Shown here piece by piece: positions 22,932 to 36,100 of a stretch of 64,000 bases of DNA (position 1 is its first letter; every line of letters starts with the position of its first letter). Under the pieces are notes generated by a model. The model did no database searches, was not told the origin of the DNA, and worked only from the letters and a program-made list of their open reading frames with translations. Source of the DNA: Tetraselmis striata (lineage: Eukaryota; Chlorophyta; Chlorodendrophyceae; Chlorodendrales; Chlorodendraceae); NCBI GenBank assembly GCA_006384855.1, contig VCJN01003362.1, positions 1 through 64,000 on the forward strand, written 5' to 3'. The position numbers and the translations under genes are program-made.

Positions 22932-24885
22932 AAACCGCTCGCGGATCATTTCGGATTTATCGAGCTAAGGCCAATACTGATCCGGTGGGCCGTTCCATTT
23001 CTTCGCCAGGGCATTACTTGCACACTTGTTATCCGATGGAAGTCGATTGCACGGATCGAGGCCAGTGTGAGAAAGGCCCGGCCTTCATGAAGCTGATGAG
23101 GTACAACCGCGCAAATATCTCTAGCAACCCTCACCAGCTCGATACTTAATGGCGCAACTTGCCAACGTATCACGCTCAGCTCATGAGCGTGCGCGATGTG
23201 GCGTGGTTCGACCCGTCTACTCAGATGGGCGCACCCCGCCGCGAGGGAGTGGCGCGTGTCGTGGTTCGGCTGAGATTGCTCTACGGCACCAAGTTGGCGC
23301 TTGAGGAGGGCTAAGCGCGACCGGGCCAGGAGCTGTCGTGGGACACGATTTTTCGTTCTCTGTGCAACATGCACGACCACAATTATCGCCAGCACGCGGA
23401 CGCTACGTTCGGGCCGGAGGGCGTTTTTTCTGTTGCATGCAGTCATGCTTCAATTGCAGTTGTTCGATGCACGTGTGGCGTCACATTTCCACGATGGCTT
23501 ACAGGAGGATCTCAATCCCTTGCGCGGCGCAACGTCAACGAACTGTGGATCGAGCCATGCGGGCCGGGCCCGTCCGGTGGTGGCGGCCTAATCAGTGGAG
23601 CATGTGGCAGCGGAGGGGGTGGCGGGCCGCCACAGCCTCGCTCCCCGCAAGCCGTGCGTTTTGTACGGCTCTGATCAGCACAACGTACGGAAGCATCCCA
23701 CCAACGTACCCATGACCCGGCCATGTCTTCGGTGTGGGGCCAAGCACGCCCGTGTTGGGCGCCTCAAGACAGAGTACGTCTCGCCCCCCATGCATGGCTA
23801 ACCGAGGGCGTTGCCGATCGAGGAATGACGGGGAAGGGGCTTTCCGAGCCCCTCCGTGTCGGCTTTGATGTTAGTTATCGCCGACTGCTTCGACGAGGAG
23901 AGGCGGTACCGCTTTGTCTTCACCATAGCGGTCCTGGCTCGGACCACTACATACACTAGCGGGAGAGGGGTGCGAAGAGCGGGCGGGCGACTGTCGACGT
24001 CCGGGGTTGACCTCGGGCCCGGCTTACCACATGATGGTTGCTGCACAACTAGGTTGACGCTGGGGTTGTGAAACACTGACAATGCATCGTACTCTTCCGT
24101 GTTGCATGAGGGCATGACGCATCGAAATTCGCAACGCGGATGTTTGCCGGCGTTTTAAGGCGGGTAGTGCCGACATCCAGCGGCACTATGTTGAACTAGG
24201 CACAAGGGGGCATGACATGCCGGCCATGCTCACACTTAACGTACCACCACGCACATCGTCGGAGTAGGCGGCATGGTACGAAGTACAACCGGGGAGATTG
24301 GGCTCCGTGTACGATATTCATCAGCCCGGGATGCATGTCAATGTCGAGGCTTTACTAGCATCGGAATACGTCCCCGCGGAGTCGAAAGAGGCTCTGCAAT
24401 ATGGGTACGCACAACGGTGGACCGGGCGACCGCCGAAGCTGCGGAAAAAGAATTGTCGATCTTGCCAAGAAGGTGGCGCTGCAGCGGGAACCGAGGTAGA
24501 CCGGCAGCACGAGTAGGGGTATGTTGAAGGCCCCTTACAGTACGTGCCCTTGACGTACGGTTCGCGCGATCGCGTGCATTTCAAACATGACCGTACATGG
24601 TTCGAAACCTGTTCGATTTCCTTCGGTCTGAAGTGAATCCTAATATCGCGCGACAGGCGTGCAAGTCAAACCTCCTTTCCGATGTACTCCCGGGCATTTA
24701 GCAGTTTTCTTCGTTTGCGAAGTTTGACCTCACGGACGCACTCCACTGTTGGCCCAATCACGTCGGCGACGCCGACTATATGGGGTTCAAACATCTGGTG
24801 ACCAACGAGTATTTCCGATATCGTTTCGCCATTACGGGCGTCGCGTCATCACCAGGTTTACAACAGATGTGGGCGCGAGTAATTC

Positions 24886-24933
24886 ACAATATTTCAAGCC
24901 CTCAGCGAGCGAAATGAGGGCTTGAAATATTGT
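24886..24933. repeat. Perfect 19-bp inverted repeat with a 10-nt loop
   Basis: Arms 24886-24904 and 24915-24933 are exact reverse complements (ACAATATTTCAAGCCCTCA and its complement), separated by GCGAGCGAAA. It lies inside the DIRS-like relic. The perfect match in otherwise decayed DNA suggests a recent insertion of a tiny foldback element or a structural motif. Confidence 0.85.
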
Positions 24934-25740
24934 CGCCCGGGCAGTCCGGAGGCCGACCATTCAAATCTTCGCCTGTCGGGGGCGTACTTAGACGATTCCC
25001 CGCTTAAACTCTGCCGAAGGCTTTCGCGGTGGCAACAAGAGATGGATGCTTTACTCCGTGCTTTTGGTCCTCGAAGATGACGGCTTCGCAGTGAAGAGCG
25101 TAGAGACCGAGTGGCCGAACACGCGAATGGAATATACCGGCGTGATAATCGATTCCGCGCGGGGCGAGGTGTCCGTCACCGCTTGCGGGCAGCCAAGTGG
25201 GCTACGGCAGCCTAACCCGTCTACGAGTTGGCCCTAGCCGCGGGACGAGTTGTACCGCGGGGGCGTTTGGCCTCTAACATCGGGAACATGCAGTGGTGCT
25301 GTGCCGTTTTGCCCCGAGGGCAGGCATATTTGAATATGATGGAGTTATACGCAGCGCGAAACACTTTCGTCACCGGCCCGACGTCCAGCCCGACGGACGA
25401 GTGGCGGCCCCGGACGAGCTGTGCCGCGTCGGCGACCCCACCATCGCGGAACTTCGTTGGCGGTGGTTGGATTTGCTACACCGCGGGTGTGCGGTGCCGT
25501 CTGATCGAGGCGTGCAGCCCGAGGACGTGGTACTCGCGCGACCGTTTCTATGGGCGATGATGGCCCGAGTACGCTCTGGGACAAATCGGTTTTAACTTTG
25601 CTGCCGGACGATGCGGAATTGTTGCAACCATAAATCCTTACACGAGACCGGACCTTAACCGAAGGTACCGGGGGTGCTGCAGCCATTTCACGATTTCGAG
25701 GTCATTACTTCAGACGCTTTGGGTTTTGCGGGTGGTGCCT

Positions 25741-28700
25741 AGCGGTGGCGTAATGAACGGAGGTATTATATATGGCTTAACGCAACATCAGCTGACGTAC
25801 ATATGTTGGGCACCGCGAACTTGGCTCGGAACACGCTGCCCATCTAAAAGATCACAACAAATGTCACATCGTCAATAATTCGAAATATGTTGGTCAGTAA
25901 CATATACTTACACGGATGTAAAACACTACATCCATATACATACGTATGTGCAAAGATCACGATCTAGATTCCAAAGGCTCCGAAACTGGTCAAAATGCGT
26001 GTTCCGTAAAACCCGCTCGAGGCCGACGGAAGGCAGACGGCGAGCCCAAGAAGGGCAAGACAACCGTGCTTGACCAACCCGAAGGCAGAAGCAGCAAAGA
26101 GACCCCCGGAGGATACCGAGGAAGAGATCAAGGTGATCGAGGATCCAATCATCGCGAACAAAGATGACGGGGACGTGATCGAAGAGATCGAGATCGAGGC
26201 CAAGCGTCGGGGAACCATGAAATTGAAATTTAATTACAACTTATGTTCCGCTGCTCTCCGCCGCCCGGACCGTGTCGTTCTAAGGACCTGCCATCTCTAG
26301 TCATAGTACAGACGCGTGTGTTATTACAGCTAAGGCTACCGGCCATCAACCGGCCGTCCGGGGAACCATGGATCAACACGCCAGATAACAACGCAAGGCG
26401 GATCAGCCCGCCCGCGCACAACGGCGGAACATGACGAGTCAACCGCATGGGAGGCTCTGCACCACGCCAAGCGCGCTCTCGCGTGGCTGGAGCAATTGTA
26501 GCCACTGGAGCCGCGCACATGCAGGTCCCAAATCGACCAAGATTCCAACCGGATCACGATCACTAAGTTCAAGGGCCAAGTAGCCAGTTTCAAATCGGCA
26601 ACCCTTGGACATGGCGAAGGCCATGAACGGGCGAGCCAAGGATCAACGCGCCAACAAGCGCATCAGCCTCACCGCCGATCTTATCGAGATAAAACGACAC
26701 CACGATGATCGGGCCGCTCACCGCGTCTCCCTCCATGGCCGAGCGAGGCCCAGAAGATCGCCAATCTCCTCAAGTTTTCCTGCGTGTCTGAGCTCACAAC
26801 TTGACCGTCGCTGAGCTGGAGAAGCTCGTGACCACCCAAAAAAGGCAAGCCCCCCAAAATGTGCAAAAGCGCCATGCCTGGCACATCTCAAAATTCAGTT
26901 TCCCCCATCAAGTGCCTCCACATGGGACGATGGAAAAGGAGCCAGTCTTGCATGCTCGTGATAAAGAATGAACACGCCGCCAACGGCAAGGAGGCACAAC
27001 ACAGACTCGCAGTCATAGGTCTCACTACATCTCTCCTACCATCTGATCACCGATTTACGCAGAGTACCACCGGTTACATTTGAACTTGCGCCACTGCGCA
27101 AGCCACATTCGTTCGGATCATTAAAAGCCTCTCACCTCAACCACGCTGCCTGGAAACGGCCACCGATCAAGCGCGCGGACCGCCATGTAGCCAGGCTTAT
27201 AAGCTGTACAAAAAGACATAGGCCTCCAACAAACCAAAAATATGCACATATATTTCAAGCATATGAAAATGCAGCGCTACAAAAATGTTGCGTTATAACA
27301 AAACAACGGAAGATAATCAAATAAGAGCGATCGATCTCTCCTCCATGTTCTCAGTGCCAACATATCACAGGTCAAAGAATCGACAACATGGATCAAGTTA
27401 CGCAACACACCCTCAGCTAATATGGGAATGTCTGATGGAGCCGGCCACCGCGTGGGCCCGCATCAAAGAACCCAATAAGTTCAGGCATGAAGCTGGAGGA
27501 TTTCCCGTCCTCAACATGCGCGTTGGCCAGATCGTGCAAACCTATGGCGTGCACGCGCAACATGAGGGCGGCTCAAAAAGTACGGGGATACAACGACGTC
27601 TACGACCGAGCCAGGAATCCATCGGCTTAGTTGACCCAAACGCTCAAGCACGACAAGCCGTCGCAATGAGACAGTGACTCGCTCAACGACTAGAAGCAGA
27701 GGGCCCCAAGGGACCTCGCCGAGTTTGCTGTCAAGGCCGATCTCGTGTCCCGCATCAAGGATTCACTGCCAAGTCGTCATGCCGGGGCACAACACGGCAG
27801 GAGATAGTTTGTGGCTCAGCGGCAGCAAGCATATCGGGTCTGGTGTTCAAGCTGATGATGGTCATGCGGGCACTCCGCGAATGCTACACTGCAGCATGAT
27901 GGAAACCCACAACGCCTGGCGATGCGCCGTTCGCGGGGATACGAGAACATAACCCATCTTCGAGACATGTACTCGCCCGCTCATTTTGGAAGCCAAAAAG
28001 CAAGTTTTCGCTCACCGTCTAGGGGAATCACTGCAACCCGACGCCGCATTGGCGGGATCAAGCGCCGATCGCAAACCGGCGCTCTTCTCCTACACATGGA
28101 CGGAGAGCCGGTTTAACCCCATCCATGACTGACTCCTCCTACCAATGCTCGGATCATCCAAGAACTGTATGTCGCCAAACAACATGCTGCAGACTATCGA
28201 ATCATGGCATATAAACCTGCACTACCCGCAAAACACGATGGGCAGTCTTGTGGAAAGCTCGCCAAAAATTACATGCGCTAAGAGAACTCATATGTTTTAA
28301 AACGCCATCGGCGCGCACGGTGCAGACACGGAATGGGAGTAGGGTTTCTCACACGAGATCAATCAAGTATGACGCGTATACCATCAACACCACCAACCCA
28401 ACAGATCAAACTAACCATGGGGTTCTTAGGAAATCACAACCTACAATAGGTCAGATGACGCGGCAACTTCGTGACTCAGCCATGAGAGCTCAATCCGACA
28501 ATATTGATATCCCATATTACAATGTAATCGGTGATGAGGTCATTGCCCACTCGGTTCATCATTGCCCACTACGGAAGTAAGTGGCGGCAATGCTCGTGCC
28601 ATGCCCCTGGAATCCGGCAGGACGTCCAACCCTGGGGGGACGAAATAAAAACCACCAACGGCCATTAGGCGTAAGCCATGGCAACATCATATATAGCGGT

Positions 28701-30222
28701 CATGTAAGTACTCGTGGCAGTACTTAATGAAACATGGCTCTACTCGTAGTGTTTGGCGAATTAAGTTGGTTGCATAATGTAATATGTTACAAAATGCCAG
28801 TGGCATTACATATCTATCATGTAGCGGTCCGACTCGGTACCGCGGATAGGCAGCTAGTATCCTGGTGATTAAGGAGTTGTAGCGCGTACTGTATGTTACA
28901 AGGAATATTAATGGCGTTTGGTTGTGGCCGTACCAATAATAACACGCATGCTGAAATATCAGTACAGCAGCATATGATTACTTGGCCATAATCTCGGCGT
29001 CGCAGGTTGTGGTGGTACTAGGTAGTCGCTAGGCGTAACCCTTACATGCCCAACCAAAGGAGCAAGCATAGCGACTCACTACCAGGCGGCAACAGCTCCA
29101 GCTCCATGACGCCATTGTGAGTCGGCAGGTTTCTCTTGGTGCCGTAGCGGGGCTCCGCAAAAAAACACTGTAATCTGCGGTCGGGCGACCAACAACAGTC
29201 CGCTCCCCGACGGACAGCAGATCCGCGCCGCGCATCGGAAACCATGTCAATTCCATGGTGCCAGCCTCAAAGCCGCGGGCGGCGCCCCCCCTACAAATAC
29301 AACACGATGCAAACATGCGAAGCACAACGGCAGTGATAACCACATCAGTGGTAGCCCGCAAAATCAGGTTGTCAATGAATTGGAACAGCTCCACCAAGGT
29401 TCAAAGGAAGGGCTTCACTCTCCACTGACGTAGCGCAGCTCAACTAGCAGTCCACGCTGGTAACCGCTCAAATATTTGACGACGCTCGCAGCATACACGG
29501 GTTTGGCGTGTTTGGGTACTCCCATCTCATGCGCATGGCGGTAGTCGCCAATTGCGATAACGCATGCGGCAAATACCTTGGGAACGCAGGTCTGCCCCCG
29601 TCACGAACCGTCTTGCGCCCGTGATGATTGCGATGCCAATATTCAGCAACAATCCCACTCGGTACATCCCACTCGGTATAGATCTCTGGGGTAGTAGCCA
29701 ACGGCGGAGGCACAGTGCCTGCCCGGGTCTCAATATCTGTCAGAATTCCGCGACGGCGCGGGATGGTCACATGCATATTGTGCCGAAGGCGTCGCAAAGG
29801 ACTTGCGCTGCATCGATCGCATAGACTGCGCCTAGTCTTGATCGCCGTGCAAGGCGAGGATAAAAAAATGGCAATGACATTCAGTCAGCCCAAGGAAAAA
29901 ATGTAACATTTCTTCCGCCCGTATATATTCCGGCAAGTCAAATCACAAGGCAAGGCAGGCGACTAGGTATATAGGGAAGATTAATGCAAACAACATCAAT
30001 GCCGAAATACACACCAAATGGGCTAAATAGCCTAAATTGGGGCATAATTGGGAAGATCAATGTGTATTTCAACAAATAAAGCCATCAGCAACAAGAAATA
30101 GGCCAGATAACTCCATCGTGCCTTAGGGGCTGTAGCAGTGGCCTAGGCGGGCGAGAGGCAGAAGTTGAGGGCAGGGTATGATGCTCCTAGGAAGGGCACC
30201 GCACCACCCCACATAAGTCGCG
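25741..30222. other. Repeat-rich region without recognisable genes
   Basis: Base composition is more AT-rich and CA/AC-skewed than in the flanking genes. Open frames are short and discontinuous. A few stretches have protein-like composition: Lys/Glu-rich frames at 25946-26220 (EETEEEIKVIEDPIIANKD-like), 27400-27680, and minus-strand frames at 29029-29397 and 29468-29797. None matches a family I know. It probably consists of decayed mobile-element sequence inserted between the DIRS-like RT block and the tyrosine-recombinase fragment. Confidence 0.4.
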
Positions 30223-30507
30223 ATGCAAAAACAGATCAAGTACGGCATTAAAGATAAATGCAGACCCTTACGTAAGGGCGCCGCGTCCGGCGCAAACGCA
30301 GCAGGCGTGCCCCTAGAAATTCCGTCAACGTGGGGCGGTTGGGCCCACAATTCTGCAGTAATCAACGACTACATCGACCCAACAACGCTTCCTACCCGCG
30401 CCGCCGCGCTTTTGTTCGGCTGGCTCCCTCCCCCAGTGGTCCTTCGCAACCTTATCGACAGCGCCCCCGCTCCGTCGGCCGCCGCCCCGCCCACGCCGCA
30501 ATCCTGA
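30223..30507 (+). mobile_element. Tyrosine-recombinase fragment of a DIRS/Ngaro-type element
   Basis: A 94-codon frame carries the C-terminal tyrosine-recombinase pattern of DIRS/Ngaro/PAT retroelements: KGAASGANAAGVPLE, then WGGWAHNSAVINDYIDPTT, in which the Tyr of NDYID is the likely catalytic position, then LLFGWLPPP. It is a fossil fragment. It may be the detached 3' end of the relic that begins near 15.6 kb, since orientation and part order agree, or an independent copy. Confidence 0.55.
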
Positions 30508-31447
30508 AGACCGAAGTGGCTAATCTCGCCTGCCTACCTCCCTTTGAAATCTTTAGAGCTGTGTTCTTGGGGTTTCCTTTTTCCCTCCCTGCACCTACGG
30601 TATACGGGTGTCGACACCAGCTGCCCGCGATCTCTACGCCACGCCAGTAATCGACCAGGGGCAGTTATGCATGGTGCTTTAGCACTGAGAAGCCGATGTA
30701 CGGCACTTTGTGTGCCGCCCACGGCGAGAACAGCGGTCACGCCCGTACCCATCAAACCTTATAAAAGTATCATCGTCCGCTAGACTGAACCACTCTCTTA
30801 GTTTTGTGCTGGCCTCCAACCCGCCCTCCCCCCCTCCTCTTGTGGCTCTTTGCCGCAGGTACCCCGCCCTTTCAGTGTAATTAAGCCTGCACACTATTCG
30901 GCTAATCTTCCCTGCCTACAGTACTTACCTTTGAAAGGCTTCAAAAACCCGTTGAATACTTTTCACGCCTGTAGTAGTCGCTACTGGTACCCGTCACCGG
31001 TACAGGGTACCGGAAGTAGCGCAGCGCAGCACCGTGGCGAGGCAGCAGCAGGGAGGACGGGTGACGACGCCCCTTCCATCACGCGGCATGCAACCTCAGG
31101 CGCTCGACAATCACAACGCCGAGCATACGCACCACGTGCGCCGCCAAACCGACGGTGATCCGGTAGGTTGCACGCAAAGGGACGGATTCGGCTCTCCGAG
31201 GTAGAGACGTAGAGACACGTGCAGGCGGGAGGTGTTCGTCGCGTCTCGCGCGCAGCCGAGAGGGCGCCGACACCTCAATAAAACCCGACGTTGCGTCCAG
31301 CCGGTATATCACCGAGCGCTGTCCACGCACCACTGAGCTGTATTTGTCACGTGCAGCCAGCCCTTGTGCTCGTATCATTTAAGGCTGCCTCGGAAGGACC
31401 ATTCGAAGCGTGTCGCTTTAGCCGATCCAGTTGGCGGGGTGGAGAGG
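30508..31447. other. Intergenic region upstream of the GT31 gene
   Basis: No natural coding frame was seen. It should contain the promoter and 5' UTR of the downstream GT31 gene. No clear TATA box lies at canonical distance from the start at 31448. Confidence 0.35.
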
Positions 31448-33123
31448 ATGGGCGAGCGCGAGGTGTGGACGCTGCTGTTTCTTGCTTTCGCGTGGCCCTT
31501 CGCCGTCTTCAGGATCAACAACAGCACGCTAGCGCTTGGTGCCCGCGAGGCGCTGGGCTCGCAACCGGATACCATCCCAGGAACGTCCAAACTCAGGCGC
31601 ACAAGGGTCTCGCTGGTGCGGGCTGCCGGCAGTGCGGTGACACGTGCCAGTAACGAGGACGGCCGGGGCGTCGTGGTGCCATCGCGGCACGACGCCCCGG
31701 CCTCAGCGCGGCACGGCGCGGCAGGGAACGACGATGACGGCAAGAAACGGATCATAGCGTTCATCGGGGTCCAGGTGCGCCTGCCGGATCGACACACGCC
31801 GGCATCACATCGTCCATGCCAGGCGTTTTGCGCCCTTTTAGCACCTTCCCATGCTGACACGCCTATAATGGCGTGCAGACAGGTTTCCAGAGTCATGGGG
31901 ATTCCCAGAAAGTGCGGCCCGATCAGTACAACTATGAGCTGCGCCGGCAGGTGCTCAGGCAAACCTGGTTCCCAGCCGACGAGACGGAGATGCGAAGGTG
32001 TGCTGGCTGGATATAGCGCGCAACGGGGATGTTTGGCTGAAGTAAGCATTGCTTGGCTCACGTTGCAACTGCCCTGTCCCGGCGCATAGGCAGCTTTCTG
32101 TGCACGGCTACGTCATGCGCTTCGTAATCGGGCAGACGGACAACACCACTGCAGAAGAGCGGCTGCACGAGGAGATCAGAAACTACGGCCCCATGCTCAG
32201 GCTAGACGTCACGGAGAGCTACAAGAATCTGGCATGGAAGTCACACCACTTCTTCTTGGCGGTGCACCGATACTACAATGCGGATTACGTGGTGAAAATT
32301 GACGACGACGTGTACCTCAGGTGGGCAGCGAATTCCATGATACGGAGGCTGCATGTGATTCTGCTCTTCCCTGTAGTGATTCTCACTGCATGATGGGCCT
32401 TATCCTGGGCAGGCCCGATCGGCTAATGGCGGGCATCCGCCAGTACACCGCCAACAAGCAGGACTACATTGGCTGCATGACGCAAGGCACGATTGTCAGA
32501 AACGCAACCCGCAAGTGGTTTGAGCCGCAACACGTGCGTTATTCCCTCCTTTTGGCTCCCAGGTCCGCGTGGGCGAAGAGTGTCTCCGCAATTGCTTGGC
32601 GCCACAGCCGCCTTCCTCTCAGCTTGCGAATGTCTTTGCATCCTGCAGGCGCGCCTTGGCGACGGCAACTACTTCACCCATGCGTTGGGGCCTTTGTATA
32701 TCCTGTCAGGCCGAGCTATCGACCTGGTCGCCAGTCTGCCAATGCATAAGCTCCGGCACTTCATAAATGAAGGTGGGCCGAGCTACAAATGTACCCTCAT
32801 CAGCCGCCCAAGTACTGGTTACTCCCCCGCATTGACCCACGCATCTGCCCATGCCCGTCGCTGCGACAGATGTGACAGTAGGCGGCTGGATGATGATGCT
32901 CGACCTGAAAGAGTATGATGATCGCCGGCTGTGTACACCAGGATGCAACCCGATCTCCATAGGGGTGTACCCGACCGATAGATGCGCGGGGCTGTGCGAC
33001 CCAGTGCGCAACTTGCCGTATCTGCATGGCCACCCAAACTGCCAGACCCCCACCATCCCGCATCCTCACCACCAGCTGCCAAATTACAAGCCACTTGTGG
33101 ACATGGAGGAGGTAGATAAATAG
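31448..33123 (+). CDS. GT31 beta-1,3-galactosyltransferase-like type II membrane protein, six exons
   Basis: Exons are 31448-31774, 31879-31997, 32090-32320, 32377-32533, 32649-32772 and 32870-33123. Phases at the junctions are 0, 2, 2, 0 and 1, and all close, giving 1212 nt (403 residues). Donors are GTGCGC, GTGTGC, GTGGGC, GTGCGT and GTGGGC. An N-terminal anchor lies at about residues 6-22 (VWTLLFLAFAWPFAVF). The Galactosyl_T domain follows: IIAFIGVQ|TGFQ, NYELRRQVLRQTWFP, MRFVIGQ, the metal-binding DDD at 220-222 (VVKIDDDVYL), DYIGCM, YFTHALGPLYILSGR and the conserved EDVTVGGWM at 319-327. These enzymes add galactose or a related hexose from a UDP-sugar in the Golgi. Introns are short (56-115 bp) and lack the homopolymer tracts of the minus-strand genes. 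The Cys-rich tail (LCTPGCNP to NC) is extra. Exact acceptor unknown. Confidence 0.93.
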
Positions 33124-36100
33124 AGAGGCGCCTTTCAGATACGCTTGGGTTGGGGGTCATGGAGCACGGTTATGCTATTACGGCAAGCACGTGAGTCCTT
33201 GTGATGCAAGAGACGATGTAGAAGATTTATAGGGATGGATATTATTCCTTAGTTTATGTGTCCAGCAAGGAATCACTATTCAAAAGACTACTCGTACTTG
33301 ATTGTCAACAGTGCTCCTGCAACCGACGCGTTTGCTTCTCCGTGATTCACAGTTTGACAATTTTACTCGCATTCAGCCTCTCCATTGCTGCGGCCCATGG
33401 TATTGCCTGCGCACATGTCACTTTCTGCATCATGCATAGCCATAGCCATACTACACGCCGAAGAAGCAATGTCAGTGTGATGTTTGTATTGCAAGTTGAT
33501 GGCATTCTAATATTTACCAGCATCCTACATATGCATGCTGCTGCTACTGTCAGTTGTTGGTCCTAGTGTATGGTAATTGCAGACCTTGTAATGGTTTCGG
33601 AGCATTTTTGCAGAAACGAAGGCCTCCCACCACCCTGCGCGACTTATTGGATTGTGCATCTTGCTATTGTATTATACCCGCCAGCAGCACGAGCGATAAA
33701 ATAACGCACACTCATCTGCTTGGTCAGGCTACGAGCGCGCCATCAGCACAGCAGTGCTATGAGCTTTCATGACGCAGTGTGGTGACTGGCGCTATTTGGT
33801 AGTATCTAGGTAGAACTACCAGCGTGTTCCCCTATGCATCTCCTGGCCGATGACGACGACGGCGCCTACTCATATGCATCTACCGGGGTGAAAGTTAGGA
33901 TTGTGCCGCCAGCATACCTCATCGTGGGTTAGGTAGACGGCCGCAGTAAGGATGATAATTACATAAGTAAGGATTACCATACATAATTACGCAGTAAGGA
34001 TTACACCGTACCGTAGTGCTGCTGTGGCAGTAGGCGGGTAAGTACAGAACATATTGGCGGTATCCCCATACTGGTCCTGGACGGCGGGTGGCGGGTACCC
34101 CGTACCGGTAATCCTGCTTAATTACACCTGTAAGGATTACGTGTACTGTAGGTCGTACCCGTAGATTGGTTTATGGTCGCTGTTATTATAACGCTGTGGT
34201 ATAAAACGACTGACGGAGATGCTGTTGGAATGCTGTTGGAATTCCGTCACTAACCCTCAATTAGTCTTGCAGAATGCTTCGGCAATTTTGCTTGATGAAG
34301 GAGAGTCGCCTACCCAGGGCTTTCCGTAAATCGATTGCTGCGGAAACGGCCGTCGTAGAGACTCTGCAGCGGTTTCACTGGTGCCAATCCTGTCCCGCAG
34401 GCGGGAAAATGACTGACCGGCATAATAATACCGGTATCCCAATATACTAATCCTCACCTGTTAACAGCTTGCTGATAGATTAATGAAATCTTAAAAAAAA
34501 AAGTAAAGGCGATTTTTTGCGTTGTAAATGCGTATATGTATCGTGATCGATCTGACACCTGCCCACGTCTGTTATTCCACTCATCACCAGCGCCATCACT
34601 CGTACAGCCGTATAGGTAGTCGCTACCCGGTACCTGTAGTCAGCGCATCATATAATCATCCCCTGGTCGATGGCGCAGCCCGCCCGCTACTTTGAGACGG
34701 CGACGAAGCGGTTGGTCGCGCTACGTCGCTACATGTATGTACTGGTACGGGCAGGGGTTACCCCTGGTACGGGTATGTTGCTGCTTGCTGTGCGCGTCCG
34801 TCAAACGCGTCGTCCCCACACGACAGCTGTCGTACCGGTCGTTCCCTGTAGCGACTAAAAAAACACTGCGTCGTCGTCGCATCTACGAGGCAGTGACGCC
34901 GTCATCAGCAAGCGGCAAACGGGCGGCTCGACAACTGCAGTGTCGCCGTACCTTAAGGCAACACAGCAAGCCATCTGGACGAGACCTGTCAGACACTTCA
35001 CTCCACGAGGTGGGGATGCGCGTTGCGTGCATGCACATGCCCACGCCATGTTGACGATGGACGCGGTGCTGGCGGAACGAACTATACTAGCGTGGGTGTG
35101 TGTGTATATAGGTCCTTTCTGTGTGTATGCGCTACCCGCGCACACTCGCTACTGGTACCTACATTTCCACGGCGGTTTACCCAGCAGGATCTGTCGCTGC
35201 GATGCTAAACCCCACCTCTGGCACCCGGTCGTCGCCATAAGGATTATTCTACGGTATACAGGCAGTTTCACCCCGCCGCGTGTATTTATGCTGCCTTTCC
35301 GTGGACTGGACCAATCCCACCTAACGCGGCCTGCTGAGGCAACGGTGCCCCCGCAAGATAGGGGGCTCTAACCAACCGCGACACGGGCCGAGGTATTCGC
35401 TGGCGCATGTTGCTTTGCGCAAGTATACTGAGGCGGTGGACAGGGCCACTCGATGTCACAGAGCGGGGCTGACGACGCGGCGGGTCGGCGCAGCTCCGCC
35501 GCCGAACTGTCCGCCCGCCGAACTGAGCAGCAGGCACTCATCCTTATTTTTACCGGTAGTCTATAAGAATACAGCAGAAATTTGGTTTTAGGTAAAATGT
35601 CCCGGCTATTCTGTAGCCCTTTTTACTCACCAGGACGACACATACTACACAGCAGTAAACATAGCTATTAATAACTACCCCTAGCCGCTTTTACGCCCGG
35701 GCGACACGGCAGCGGGCCGACATACTCAGATGCGCTGCGTGTGGCCACCAACACAAGGAAACGGGTCTGCTCACGAGACGTACGGCGCAAAGACTCACGC
35801 TGGCCACTTGCTGAAGTTGACAGGGTAACGGCTGGTGCGAAGGAGCCGGAATAAGAAGGCCTTCATCACCGCCACCGGTCCGCCAGCAGCGCGATGGGAC
35901 AGACCTCGGTGGTGTCGGCGGTTGAGGCGGGCCCGGAGCACGACGGACGCGACTCCCAGGTGTGGAGCGACGGCCCTCCTGGCCACATGCATTGGGCACA
36001 TGGAGCGCCAGGGGCTAATGAAACTCGACCTAGTGGCCGCTGCGGTGTCCGGCACTTCTCGCTGGAAGTACGGCAAGCAAGCGCCGCCGAGTTATTAGCC

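Larger units (their letters stand above)
15600..25740 (+). mobile_element. DIRS/PAT-like retroelement relic, split by a nested copia element
   Basis: This is a fossil tyrosine-recombinase-type retroelement in two blocks, about 15600-16835 and 22932-25740. The first block is gag-like, with a Cys/His cluster around 16010-16095. The second block contains a zinc-knuckle-like PCLRCGAKH near 23720, then RT/RNase H-type sequence near 25040-25420 (TRMEYTGVIIDSARGE, characteristic of the DIRS RT region). A tyrosine-recombinase fragment at 30223-30507 may be its separated 3' part. The relic is broken at many places and older than the copia element inserted in it. Outer limits are approximate because terminal repeats were not found. 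Confidence 0.6.
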
